From Lachnospiraceae bacterium (GTDB lineage Bacteria; Bacillota; Clostridia; Lachnospirales; Lachnospiraceae): DNA of 46,128 bases. This document shows, one piece after another, positions 6,538 to 14,647 of the stretch (position 1 is its first letter; each line of letters opens with the position of its first letter). The notes beneath the pieces are model-generated. The model was not told where the DNA came from. It did no database searches and saw nothing but the letters and a program-made list of their open reading frames with translations. Both the position numbers and the translations under genes were made by a program. Where the stretch lies: the NCBI GenBank assembly GCA_017561085.1, contig JAFZDQ010000129.1, positions 1 to 46,128 on the forward strand. Reading direction: 5' to 3'.

Positions 6538-9360
6538 ATGGACAAGACGAATATGCCAAAAGGAAGTCCGGAAATGGGACTTGCCCACTATCAGGTGGTA
6601 GAATTGCAAAAAGAATACGGAGAAAACAGATTAAAGGGGAACCGGGAAAAAAGTGTCGCCGCTTTGTTTTGGGAGCAGCTGAATGACCCGCTTATTTACA
6701 TATTAATGGCAGCCATTGCAATTTCTTTGTTTTTGAAAGAAGGCTCCGATGCTGTGATTATTGCGGTTGTGATTTTGTTAAATGCCACGGTTGGCGTCAT
6801 TCAGGAGGGAAAGGCCCGGAAAGCCATAGATGCTTTGCAAAAACTGACGGCACCCAAAGCGCTGGTAAAAAGGGACGGGGTAAAGGTAGAGATATCCGGT
6901 ACGGAACTGGTCCCCGGCGATTATGTGTATTTGGAAGCAGGGCGTGCAGTGCCGGCGGATATCAGGCTCCTTACCGCGACCAATCTGCAGGTACAGGAAG
7001 CCGCACTTACGGGAGAATCGGTACCGGTGGCGAAAAGTGCGGCAATTCACGCCGGCAGAACTGCGGACCGGGCAGGCATCAGCGGTGTACAAGGAAGCGG
7101 CACAGAGACTGATAGTGTACCGGCAGGCAGTAATCTTCTGGAGAGAAGTGATTTTGTGTTTATGACCACCCTGGTTACCACCGGGAAAGGCGCAGGGGTG
7201 GTGGTTGCCACCGGAATGAATACCCAAATCGGCAAAATTGCAGATATGATTGAACAGGGAGAGGGAGAGTTAACCCCCTTGCAAAAGCGTTTAGCGGAAC
7301 TGGGGAAGCTTCTCAGTATCGTAGCGGTCCTTGTTTGCGGCCTGTTGTTTATGATTGCCCTGCTGCAAAAACGTGATGTGGGAGATATGCTGCTTACCGC
7401 AATTTCCCTGGCGGTAGCTGCTGTACCGGAAGGTCTTCCGGCGATTGTCACCATCGTACTGGCACTTAGCGTTTCGCGGATGGTGAAGGTGGGGGCCATT
7501 GTAAGGAAACTGCCTTCCGTAGAAACCTTGGGAGCCGTGAATGTGATTTGTTCCGATAAGACAGGTACCCTGACCCAGAATAAAATGACGGTGAAGAAGG
7601 TTTATCTGGATGGAGTTTTGGAGGATGCAGCGGAAGCGGACATAGGGAAAGTACATCCTCTTTTACTTGCCTGTGTGCTTTGTAATGATGCCACTTTAGG
7701 AGAAAGCAGATTAGGGGATCCTACGGAGTTAGCACTGCTTGACTTTGTCGGTCAGCGCGGAGTAATCAAAGAAACGTTACAAAACAGTTATCCAAGGGTG
7801 AATGAAATTGCCTTTGATTCTACCCGCAAGCGGATGACCACCATTCATAGGCTGGCAAAGGGGATTGCGGAGGGACCGGTTTCGGAAACGGACACAGTCT
7901 CCGGTAGCGAGAAGCGTGAAATTGCCTTTTGTAAGGGCGCGGCGGACGGATTATTGGATAGATGCGATAAAATCCTGTACGGCGGCAGGGAACTTTCTTT
8001 TACGGAGATGCGAAAGGCAGAGGTCCGGAAGGCCATCAGTCAAATGGCGGGGGAGGCCCTTCGCGTACTTGCCTTTGCTTATAAAAAGAAAGGGGAATTG
8101 ACGTCCGAAGAGGAAATGGTTTTTGCCGGAATGACGGGAATGATTGACCCGCCAAGACCGGAGGCGAAAGCGGCAGTAGAAAGCTTTCGGGCTGCCCATG
8201 TGGATACGGTAATGATTACCGGTGACCATGGGGATACAGCCTTTGCCATTGCTTCCCAGCTGGGAATTACGGATAAAAAGGAGGCATGCCTTACCGGAGC
8301 ACAGATTGACCAAATGAGTCGGACGGATTTCCTGGAAGCGGTAGATGACGTACGGGTTTATGCCAGGGTGACACCGGAGCATAAGGTGATGATTGTGGAT
8401 GCCTTGAAGCAAAAGGGCAAAATCGTAGCCATGACCGGTGACGGGATTAACGATGCGCCTTCTTTAAAAATTGCGGATGTGGGAATTGCCATGGGAGAAG
8501 GCGGCACGGACGTGGCCAGAAATGCAGCGGATTTGGTACTTACCGATGATAATTTTGCCACCATTGAAAAAGCCATGCGGGAAGGTCGCGGTATTTTTGA
8601 AAATATCCGGAAAACCATTCTCTTTTTACTATCCTCCAATTTCGGGGAAATTATTACCATGCTGGTGGCGGTCATTGCAGGATTTCCGTCGCCGCTGAAA
8701 GCAGCACATATTCTGTGGGTGAATCTGATTACGGATTCCCTGCCGGCCCTTGCCCTGGGGGTTGATAAAAATGATGGGGATGCCCTTATGAAGGAACCGC
8801 CAAGGAAAAGTAAGGACAGTCTTTTTGCCCATGGAGGCCTGGCGTGTATGATTTGCTACGGTGCGGTAATCGGGGCAATCAGTCTGCTGGCATATCTGAC
8901 AGTGCCCTATCGGGAACTTTTGGATATGCACCTGCCGGTGACGGTCGGTAATCTGATTCAGATGCTGGAGCGAGGGGAAGTACTTAGCAAGGCCCAAACC
9001 CATGCGTTTACGGTACTGGGAATGAGCCAGCTGTTTCATGCGGTAGGGATGCGGGATGTGAATAAATCGGTATTCGGAATGAAGCATCTGGAAAATCCGG
9101 CCATGCTGGGCGCCTTGGGAATTGGAGTGTTTTTACAGGTGCTGGTGACAGAAATTCCGTATTTTGTGGAGTTGTTCGGAACCAGCAGGCTTACAATGGA
9201 AGAATGGGGTATGCTGGGAATTTTAGCCTCCGTCCCGCTTTTGGTTCATGAAATCTTAATTGTCTCCGATTTTTTAGTAAAAGGAGAAAACCGGGAGGAA
9301 AGCATAGGCAGCAAGAAGGTAGTGGAAGGACTGCGTGAGGATGGGGAAGTTTCCGCATAA
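6538..9360 (+). CDS. P2-type calcium-transporting ATPase
   Basis: P-type ATPase that pumps cations, most likely Ca2+, out of the cytoplasm; 940 residues. It has an N-terminal cation-ATPase domain, an actuator domain with TGES (about 158-161), DKTGTLT with phosphorylated Asp near 340, and a hinge GDGINDAP. Ca2+-site residues match the SERCA/PMCA pattern: PEGLP in M4 (about 297-301), a Glu in SSNFGEII of M5, and NLITDSLPALALG in M6 with the Asn and Asp ligands. A ~35-residue hydrophilic insertion (about 169-203) lies between TGES and the following VTTGKGAGVV segment. It stands alone, and its ribosome binding site sits in a hairpin (6494-6530). Ca2+ specificity is inferred from the M4-M6 residues. 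Confidence 0.92.
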   Translation: MDKTNMPKGSPEMGLAHYQVVELQKEYGENRLKGNREKSVAALFWEQLNDPLIYILMAAIAISLFLKEGSDAVIIAVVILLNATVGVIQEGKARKAIDALQKLTAPKALVKRDGVKVEISGTELVPGDYVYLEAGRAVPADIRLLTATNLQVQEAALTGESVPVAKSAAIHAGRTADRAGISGVQGSGTETDSVPAGSNLLERSDFVFMTTLVTTGKGAGVVVATGMNTQIGKIADMIEQGEGELTPLQKRLAELGKLLSIVAVLVCGLLFMIALLQKRDVGDMLLTAISLAVAAVPEGLPAIVTIVLALSVSRMVKVGAIVRKLPSVETLGAVNVICSDKTGTLTQNKMTVKKVYLDGVLEDAAEADIGKVHPLLLACVLCNDATLGESRLGDPTELALLDFVGQRGVIKETLQNSYPRVNEIAFDSTRKRMTTIHRLAKGIAEGPVSETDTVSGSEKREIAFCKGAADGLLDRCDKILYGGRELSFTEMRKAEVRKAISQMAGEALRVLAFAYKKKGELTSEEEMVFAGMTGMIDPPRPEAKAAVESFRAAHVDTVMITGDHGDTAFAIASQLGITDKKEACLTGAQIDQMSRTDFLEAVDDVRVYARVTPEHKVMIVDALKQKGKIVAMTGDGINDAPSLKIADVGIAMGEGGTDVARNAADLVLTDDNFATIEKAMREGRGIFENIRKTILFLLSSNFGEIITMLVAVIAGFPSPLKAAHILWVNLITDSLPALALGVDKNDGDALMKEPPRKSKDSLFAHGGLACMICYGAVIGAISLLAYLTVPYRELLDMHLPVTVGNLIQMLERGEVLSKAQTHAFTVLGMSQLFHAVGMRDVNKSVFGMKHLENPAMLGALGIGVFLQVLVTEIPYFVELFGTSRLTMEEWGMLGILASVPLLVHEILIVSDFLVKGENREESIGSKKVVEGLREDGEVSA

Positions 9361-9363
9361 GAT

Positions 9364-9420
9364 ACATAAGATGCGGCCGAAGAAATGGTAGTTTCCCTTA
9401 TGTACTTTTTGTGTTATAAT
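9364..9420 (+). promoter_or_regulatory. Possible weak terminator overlapping an extended -10 promoter
   Basis: The 97 bases between the ATPase and beta-CASP genes hold TACATAAG/CTTATGTA arms (9363-9370 and 9397-9404) followed by CTTTTT, a weak AT-rich terminator candidate with a long loop. After it comes TGTTATAAT (9412-9420), a perfect extended -10 element with no convincing -35. Transcription of the beta-CASP gene would start near 9427, about 30 bases before its start codon and just upstream of AAAGGAGGT. Confidence 0.45.
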
Positions 9421-9457
9421 TTTACTGTTGGGAGAAAGGTAAAAGGAGGTATTCTTT

Positions 9458-11053
9458 ATGAAACTGATTTTTGTGGGGGCTGCCCATGAGGTAACAGGAA
9501 GTTGTCATTATTTAAATGTCTGCGGAAAGAATATTCTGGTGGATTACGGTATGGAGCAGGGCGTCAATTACTTTGAGAACTGCGGATTGCCGGTTGCGGA
9601 AGCTGACGTGGATTATGTGCTTTTGACCCATGCCCATGTGGACCATTCCGGTATGCTGCCGCTTCTTACAGCCAGAGGCTTCAGGGGACAGATTCTGATG
9701 ACCAAGGCAACGGCGGACCTTTGCAGTATCATGCTTCGTGACTGTGCCCATATCCAGATGCAGGAAGCGGAATGGAAGAACCGTAAAGCAAAGAGAAGCT
9801 CTGACGGTTTGGTAGAGCCTTTGTACGATATGGAAGATGCGGATGCTACCATTAAGAAAATCGTACCCTGCCCTTATGATGAGAAGATTGACCTGTGTGA
9901 AGGCGTGCAGGTGCGTTTTACCGATGTAGGACATCTCCTTGGCTCATCCAGTATTGAAGTATGGGCGACGGAAGAAGGACAGACCAGAAAAATGGTATTT
10001 TCCGGCGATATCGGAAATAAGAACCAGCCTTTATTAAAAGACCCAAGTAAAGTAGAGTCAGCGGATTATGTTATCATGGAATCTACTTACGGTGACAGAC
10101 TGCATGCAGCTGAAAGACCCGATTATATCAGAGAACTGACCTCTATTATTCAGACCACCTTTGACAGGGGCGGTAATGTGGTGATTCCTTCCTTTGCAGT
10201 AGGAAGAACCCAGGAAATGCTTTATTTTATCCGTAAGATTAAAGAAGATAATTTAGTAAAAGGACACGGTAATTTCCCTGTTTATGTGGATAGTCCCATG
10301 GCAGTGGAAGCCACCGGTGTTTTCCATAAAAATGAATATGCATGCTTTGATGACGAAGCGATGAAACTGGTGCAAAAAGGAATCAATCCGATTGCGTTCC
10401 CGAACCTGCGTCTTTCCATCACCAGCGATGAATCCAAAGCAATTAACTTTGAAGATACACCGAAGGTAATTCTTTCTGCCTCCGGTATGTGTGAAGCCGG
10501 ACGTATCCGTCATCATTTGAAGCACAATTTGTGGCGGCCTGAGAGCACCATCCTTTTTGTAGGATATCAGTCTGTAGGTACCCTGGGACGTGTGCTGGTA
10601 GAAGGCACCGACGAAGTGAAACTGTTCGGGGAGCCCATTCAGGTGCGTGCCGAAATCAGGACATTAACCGGTCTGTCAGGTCATGCGGACAAAGACGGAC
10701 TGTTAGAATGGGTCCATGGCTTTAAAGAAAAACCCCGCAAGGTATTTGTGGTGCATGGCGAGGATGCGGTTTGTACATCCTTTGCGGAGTGTCTGCAGGT
10801 TGAGCACGGCATCAAGGCCTATGCGCCTTACAGCGGCACGGTATTTAACCTTCTTTCCGGCAAGGTGGAATACGAGGGACTTCCCATTCCGATTAAGAAG
10901 AAAGCGAAACAGCCCTCTACCGTATTTGCCAGATTACAGGCAGCAGGACAGCGTCTGCTTGCGGTTATCCGTAAAAACGAAGGCGGTGCCAATAAAGATT
11001 TGGCGAAGTTTGCAGACCAGATTAATTCCCTTTGTGATAAGTGGGACGTATAA
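9458..11053 (+). CDS. Beta-CASP metallo-beta-lactamase-fold RNA nuclease
   Basis: Zinc-dependent hydrolase of the CPSF73/RNase J-like beta-CASP group, 531 residues. The metallo-beta-lactamase core has HAHVDHSG (about 57-64), then FTDVGHLLGSSSIEV and SGDIGN. The beta-CASP region has the motif-A-type GNVVIPSFAVGRTQEML, SASGMCEAGRIRHHL, and later LSGHADKDGLLEW and VHGEDAV. The last ~70 residues are a Lys-rich helical extension beyond the usual core. Bacterial members are RNA endo- or exonucleases; which kind this is cannot be read. It is followed 30 bases later by thyA, so it may be cotranscribed with the folate/thymidylate genes. Confidence 0.88.
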   Translation: MKLIFVGAAHEVTGSCHYLNVCGKNILVDYGMEQGVNYFENCGLPVAEADVDYVLLTHAHVDHSGMLPLLTARGFRGQILMTKATADLCSIMLRDCAHIQMQEAEWKNRKAKRSSDGLVEPLYDMEDADATIKKIVPCPYDEKIDLCEGVQVRFTDVGHLLGSSSIEVWATEEGQTRKMVFSGDIGNKNQPLLKDPSKVESADYVIMESTYGDRLHAAERPDYIRELTSIIQTTFDRGGNVVIPSFAVGRTQEMLYFIRKIKEDNLVKGHGNFPVYVDSPMAVEATGVFHKNEYACFDDEAMKLVQKGINPIAFPNLRLSITSDESKAINFEDTPKVILSASGMCEAGRIRHHLKHNLWRPESTILFVGYQSVGTLGRVLVEGTDEVKLFGEPIQVRAEIRTLTGLSGHADKDGLLEWVHGFKEKPRKVFVVHGEDAVCTSFAECLQVEHGIKAYAPYSGTVFNLLSGKVEYEGLPIPIKKKAKQPSTVFARLQAAGQRLLAVIRKNEGGANKDLAKFADQINSLCDKWDV

Positions 11054-11083
11054 TTTTCGAGAGAGAAAGGCAGGATACCTGTT

Positions 11084-11932
11084 ATGAGTATGGCAGATCA
11101 GATATTTATTTCCATGTGTAAGGATATTTTGGAGAACGGAACCAGCACCGAAGGCGAAAAGGTCCGTCCCCGTTGGGAAGACGGAACGCCCGCGTATACC
11201 ATCAAGAAATTCGGGGTGGTGAACCGTTATGATTTGTCCAAGGAATTTCCGATATTAACACTTCGTAAAACGGCTTTAAAGAGTGCTACGGATGAGATGC
11301 TTTGGATTTGGCAGCAGAAGTCCAATAATATTAATGACCTTCACAGCCATATTTGGGACGAATGGGCAGATGAGGACGGCTCCATCGGAAAGGCATACGG
11401 GTATCAGCTTGGTGTGAAGCACCAGTACAAAGAAGGCATGATGGACCAGGTGGACAGGGTGATTTATGACTTAAAGAACAATCCCTTCAGCCGCAGAATC
11501 ATGACCAATATTTATGTACATCAGGATTTGCATGAGATGAATCTTTATCCCTGCGCTTACAGTATGACCTTTAATGTAACCCAGAAGGCGGGCGAGGATA
11601 AACTGACACTGAATGCGATTTTAAACCAGCGCTCCCAGGACGTGCTTGCAGCCAATAACTGGAATGTGGTACAGTATGCGGTGCTTGTGCATATGCTGGC
11701 GCAGGTTTGTGATATGAATGTGGGTGAACTGGTGCATGTGATTGCGGATGCCCATATCTATGACAGACATATTCCGATTATTAAAGAACTGATTGAAAGA
11801 GAACCTTTGCCGGCACCTGCTTTTTGGCTGAATCCGGAGATTAAGGATTTTTATCAGTTTACCAGAAATGATGTAAAGGTTGAAAATTACGTAACCGGCG
11901 AGCAGATACTGAATATTCCCATCGCGGTTTAA
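11084..11932 (+). CDS. thyA: Thymidylate synthase (Bacillus/phage-type variant)
   Basis: Converts dUMP and methylene-tetrahydrofolate to dTMP and dihydrofolate. The nucleophile is Cys157 in YPCAYSMTF, followed by NQRSQDVLAANNWNVVQYAVL and ADAHIYDRHIPI. The usual PCH context is PCA here, and the usual RSCDV is RSQDV, as in the divergent branch I associate with Bacillus ThyA and some phages. 282 residues is normal. It precedes the dihydrofolate reductase gene by 11 bases, so the dihydrofolate it makes is recycled by the next gene's product, a common pairing. The ribosome binding site is modest (GGCAGGA). Confidence 0.93.
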   Translation: MSMADQIFISMCKDILENGTSTEGEKVRPRWEDGTPAYTIKKFGVVNRYDLSKEFPILTLRKTALKSATDEMLWIWQQKSNNINDLHSHIWDEWADEDGSIGKAYGYQLGVKHQYKEGMMDQVDRVIYDLKNNPFSRRIMTNIYVHQDLHEMNLYPCAYSMTFNVTQKAGEDKLTLNAILNQRSQDVLAANNWNVVQYAVLVHMLAQVCDMNVGELVHVIADAHIYDRHIPIIKELIEREPLPAPAFWLNPEIKDFYQFTRNDVKVENYVTGEQILNIPIAV

Positions 11933-11943
11933 GGAGGAAAAGA

Positions 11944-12441
11944 ATGAATTTAATCGTAGCAGTAGATGAAAATTGGGCAATCGGCAGTAAAAATGATTTA
12001 CTGGTGAGAATTCCCGCAGACCATAAGTTTTTCAGGGAAGAGACTACCGGTAAAGTAGTAGTGCTTGGCCGTAAGACCTTAGAGACCTTCCCTCAGGGAA
12101 TGCCCCTTAAGAACAGAACCAATATTATTCTTTCCAAGGACCCTTCCTATCAGGTGAAGGATGCCATCGTGGTAAACAGCGTGGATGAGCTTTTGGAGGA
12201 ACTGAAGAACTATCCGGAGGAAGATATTTATATCATCGGTGGTGAAAGCGTATACCGTCAGATGCTTCCTTATTGCAAAGTGGCCCATGTGACCAAGATT
12301 GACCATGCTTATGATGCGGACGCTTATTTCCCGAATTTGGACGAAATGCCTGAATGGGAGATTACGGCAGACAGTGACGAACAGGTTTACTTTGACCTTA
12401 CTTATCATTTCCTGAAATATGAGCGGAAAGAAAAGGCGTAA
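11944..12441 (+). CDS. folA: Dihydrofolate reductase
   Basis: NADPH-dependent reduction of dihydrofolate to tetrahydrofolate; 165 residues. Family signatures are MNLIVAVDENWAIGSKNDLL at the N terminus, IPADHKFFREET with the active-site acid, VVLGRKTLETFP, and IYIIGGESVYRQMLP. It has a strong ribosome binding site (AAGGAGG) and sits 11 bases after thyA in the same operon. Its N-terminal loop reads VRIPADHK where LP.D.. is more usual; the catalytic Asp is kept. Confidence 0.94.
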   Translation: MNLIVAVDENWAIGSKNDLLVRIPADHKFFREETTGKVVVLGRKTLETFPQGMPLKNRTNIILSKDPSYQVKDAIVVNSVDELLEELKNYPEEDIYIIGGESVYRQMLPYCKVAHVTKIDHAYDADAYFPNLDEMPEWEITADSDEQVYFDLTYHFLKYERKEKA

Positions 12442-12457
12442 GCAGTCACGGATTTAT

Positions 12458-12478
12458 CATAAATATGGCATAAATATG
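12458..12478 (+). repeat. Tandem 10-bp repeat upstream of the ilvE promoter
   Basis: CATAAATATG occurs at 12458-12467 and again at 12469-12478, an 11-bp period of about one helical turn. The pair lies just upstream of the -35 region, where an activator or repressor could bind on one face of the DNA. No regulator is identified. Confidence 0.5.
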
Positions 12479-12491
12479 CAGTCATATACTA

Positions 12492-12520
12492 TTGACTTTT
12501 CTTAAGAAAAGTATAATAAT
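12492..12520 (+). promoter_or_regulatory. ilvE promoter with an 18-bp perfect palindrome as probable operator
   Basis: TTGACT (12492-12497) is followed after 17 bases by AATAAT (12515-12520); an alternative -10, TATAAT (12512-12517), is only 14 bases away. The perfect palindrome ACTTTTCTTAAGAAAAGT (12495-12512) fills the space between the elements. Its half-sites (TTTTC/GAAAA) recall CodY boxes, but the central spacing is longer than the CodY consensus, so CodY control is only a suggestion. The rest of the 146-base gap holds the tandem decamers. Confidence 0.6.
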
Positions 12521-12587
12521 AGAAAAAGATTTTATTACTTTAATCCGATGAATTGATTCGGATAAACTGAAGAGGGAGCGTAAAGCT

Positions 12588-13613
12588 ATGGAAAAAAAGA
12601 ACATTGACTGGGCAAATCTCGGATTTGGCTATATCAAAACAGATTATCGTTATGTATCTAACTATAAAAACGGTGCATGGGATGAAGGCGTTATCACAGA
12701 AGATGATAAAGTAGTTATCAGTGAATGTGCCGGTGTACTGCAGTATGCACAGACCGTATTTGAAGGAATGAAGGCTTATACCACTACTGACGGACGTACC
12801 GTTGTATTCCGTCCTGACTTAAATGCCAAGAGAATGGCAGAGAGTGCAGCACGTCTTGAAATGCCCGTATTCCCGGAAGACAGATTTTTAGACGCAGTAA
12901 AGCAGGTTGTTAAGGCAAATGAAGCATATGTGCCTCCTTTCGGAAGCGGCGCAACCCTTTATCTTCGTCCTTATATGTTTGGTAGCAACCCGGTAATCGG
13001 TGTTAAGCCTGCGGATGAATATCAGTTCCGTATTTTTGCTACACCGGTAGGACCTTACTTCAAAGGCGGCGTAAAGCCCCTGACCATCCGTGTCAGCGAT
13101 TTTGACCGTGCGGCACCGAACGGAACAGGACACATCAAAGCAGGTCTTAACTACGCAATGAGCTTACATGCAATTGTAGATGCACATAACCAGGGTTATG
13201 ATGAAAATATGTATCTTGATGCAGCAACCAGAACCTATGTTGAAGAAACAGGCGGAGCGAACTTCCTGTTCGTAACTAAGGATGGCAAGGTGGTAACTCC
13301 TAAGTCAAACAGCATCCTTCCTTCCATTACCAGACGTTCCTTAATCCAGGTTGCACAGGAATACTTAGGCTTAGAAGCAGAAGAGAGAGAAATTCCTTTA
13401 GAAGAAGTAAAGGATATGGCAGAATGCGGACTTTGCGGTACAGCTGCTGTTATCTCTCCTGTTGGTAAGATTGTAGATCATGGTAAAGAAATCTGCCTGC
13501 CCAGCGGCATGACAGAGATGGGACCGATTACCAAGAAACTGTATGATACCTTGACAGGTATTCAGATGGGTACTATCAAGGCACCTGAAGGATGGGTTGT
13601 TGAGATTAAATAA
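12588..13613 (+). CDS. ilvE: Branched-chain amino acid aminotransferase
   Basis: PLP enzyme of fold type IV interconverting Val/Leu/Ile with their 2-oxo acids; 341 residues, the longer branch of the family. The PLP Lys is K184 in GTGHIKAGLNYA. Other signatures are FEGMKAY, RPDLNAKRM, RPYMFG, VEETGGANFLF and CGTAAVISPVG. A strong ribosome binding site (GAGGGAG) is present. It stands alone between its own promoter (12492-12520) and terminator (13649-13683), with AT-rich operator-like sequence in front, consistent with nutrient control. Confidence 0.95.
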   Translation: MEKKNIDWANLGFGYIKTDYRYVSNYKNGAWDEGVITEDDKVVISECAGVLQYAQTVFEGMKAYTTTDGRTVVFRPDLNAKRMAESAARLEMPVFPEDRFLDAVKQVVKANEAYVPPFGSGATLYLRPYMFGSNPVIGVKPADEYQFRIFATPVGPYFKGGVKPLTIRVSDFDRAAPNGTGHIKAGLNYAMSLHAIVDAHNQGYDENMYLDAATRTYVEETGGANFLFVTKDGKVVTPKSNSILPSITRRSLIQVAQEYLGLEAEEREIPLEEVKDMAECGLCGTAAVISPVGKIVDHGKEICLPSGMTEMGPITKKLYDTLTGIQMGTIKAPEGWVVEIK

Positions 13614-13648
13614 TTTCATAGTACAGAGAAAGATATGGACTGAAAACG

Positions 13649-13683
13649 AAACGGCACTTCTGTAAAGGGAAGTGCCGTTTTTT
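13649..13683 (+). terminator. Intrinsic terminator of ilvE
   Basis: A perfect 12-bp stem, AAACGGCACTTC (13649-13660) with GAAGTGCCGTTT (13669-13680) around an 8-base loop, ends in TTTTTT. It separates ilvE from the sensor-kinase genes that follow. Confidence 0.93.
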
Positions 13684-13723
13684 GATACTTGATGAACGCT
13701 TACAATAAATAAGGGGGAGAAAT

Positions 13724-14647
13724 ATGAACTGGTTAATGACCGTATGTGCAGAAAGTATATATATCATAGAAAATTTTATGATTGTACTGGCTTTCGTGAT
13801 TTTAATGAAGTATAAAGGGAAGCATCTGAAAATCAGTGTGATAGGTCAGGTGCTGTTTATCTATTTGTTTCAGAAAATATCTACACCTCTCAGTATCGCA
13901 TTAACGGGAGAAAACTCCTTAAGTGTAATTGCGAATATTTTGGTAGAAGTAATAATTTCTATTATTTTTTACAAAGGTACCTTTTGGCGAAGAACCTTTG
14001 CTATTATCAGTTATTTACTACCGGCACTGTTGTCAGAGGCACTTGTTTGGCCGCTGATACACAAAATCATTATGCGTATAGAGGGTATTGATGCAACTTA
14101 TCAGATGATTTATGAGGTTGTGGAATACCGGAATCTGGCCACGATTTTGTGCGGACAGATTATCCTTATTTTGTGGGTAATGATGCTGCTCCTTTGGAGA
14201 GTAACCATCGATAATAAGTGGATAAAAGAATATCTTTTGTTCATGATAATTCCGGTTTATCAGTTGGTTATCTTTTTCATCTATTACAATTCCTGCGAGA
14301 AAATTAATGTTCCAAGTATCGTGACCGGCTGGTTTTTATATATCTTTGGGATCGGGATTGATGTAGCGATTTTATATTTGATTTCCGGTATGTTAAAAAG
14401 GGTGAGACTGGAAAAAGAGTTAAGCGAATTGTACCAAAAGCGAAAAGAAGAATTAGAATATTATGTACAGGTAAACGGTCATATGGAGAATGTCCGCGAA
14501 TTACGTCATGAATTTGCGAATCAGTTGCAGGTTATCTATGGTCTGATGGAGGAGAAGGATACAGATAAGGTACGAATGATGCTGGATGCAATTCATGAAA
14601 ATATGGAACATGTTTTTGCTGATGTAAGCGATGAGGTGAAGGTATGA
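13724..14647 (+). CDS. Truncated AgrC-like sensor: membrane domain plus phospho-accepting His, no ATPase domain
   Basis: 307 residues. Residues ~1-235 form a polytopic membrane domain of about six or seven hydrophobic segments. A helical linker and the dimerisation/phosphotransfer helix follow, with H262 in RELRHEFANQLQVIYGLM, matching the RH(D/E)xxNxL motif of AgrC/ComD-type (HPK10) kinases. The protein stops about 45 residues later, before any N, G or F box. The stop overlaps the start of the next gene (ATGA, 14644-14647), so the two are translationally coupled. The next product is homologous along its whole membrane domain (compare YLLFMIIPVYQLVIFFIYY with YLLYIIVPFYQLILILIYY). GGGGGAG is the ribosome binding site. 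Probably the phospho-acceptor half of a heteromeric kinase. Confidence 0.8.
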   Translation: MNWLMTVCAESIYIIENFMIVLAFVILMKYKGKHLKISVIGQVLFIYLFQKISTPLSIALTGENSLSVIANILVEVIISIIFYKGTFWRRTFAIISYLLPALLSEALVWPLIHKIIMRIEGIDATYQMIYEVVEYRNLATILCGQIILILWVMMLLLWRVTIDNKWIKEYLLFMIIPVYQLVIFFIYYNSCEKINVPSIVTGWFLYIFGIGIDVAILYLISGMLKRVRLEKELSELYQKRKEELEYYVQVNGHMENVRELRHEFANQLQVIYGLMEEKDTDKVRMMLDAIHENMEHVFADVSDEVKV

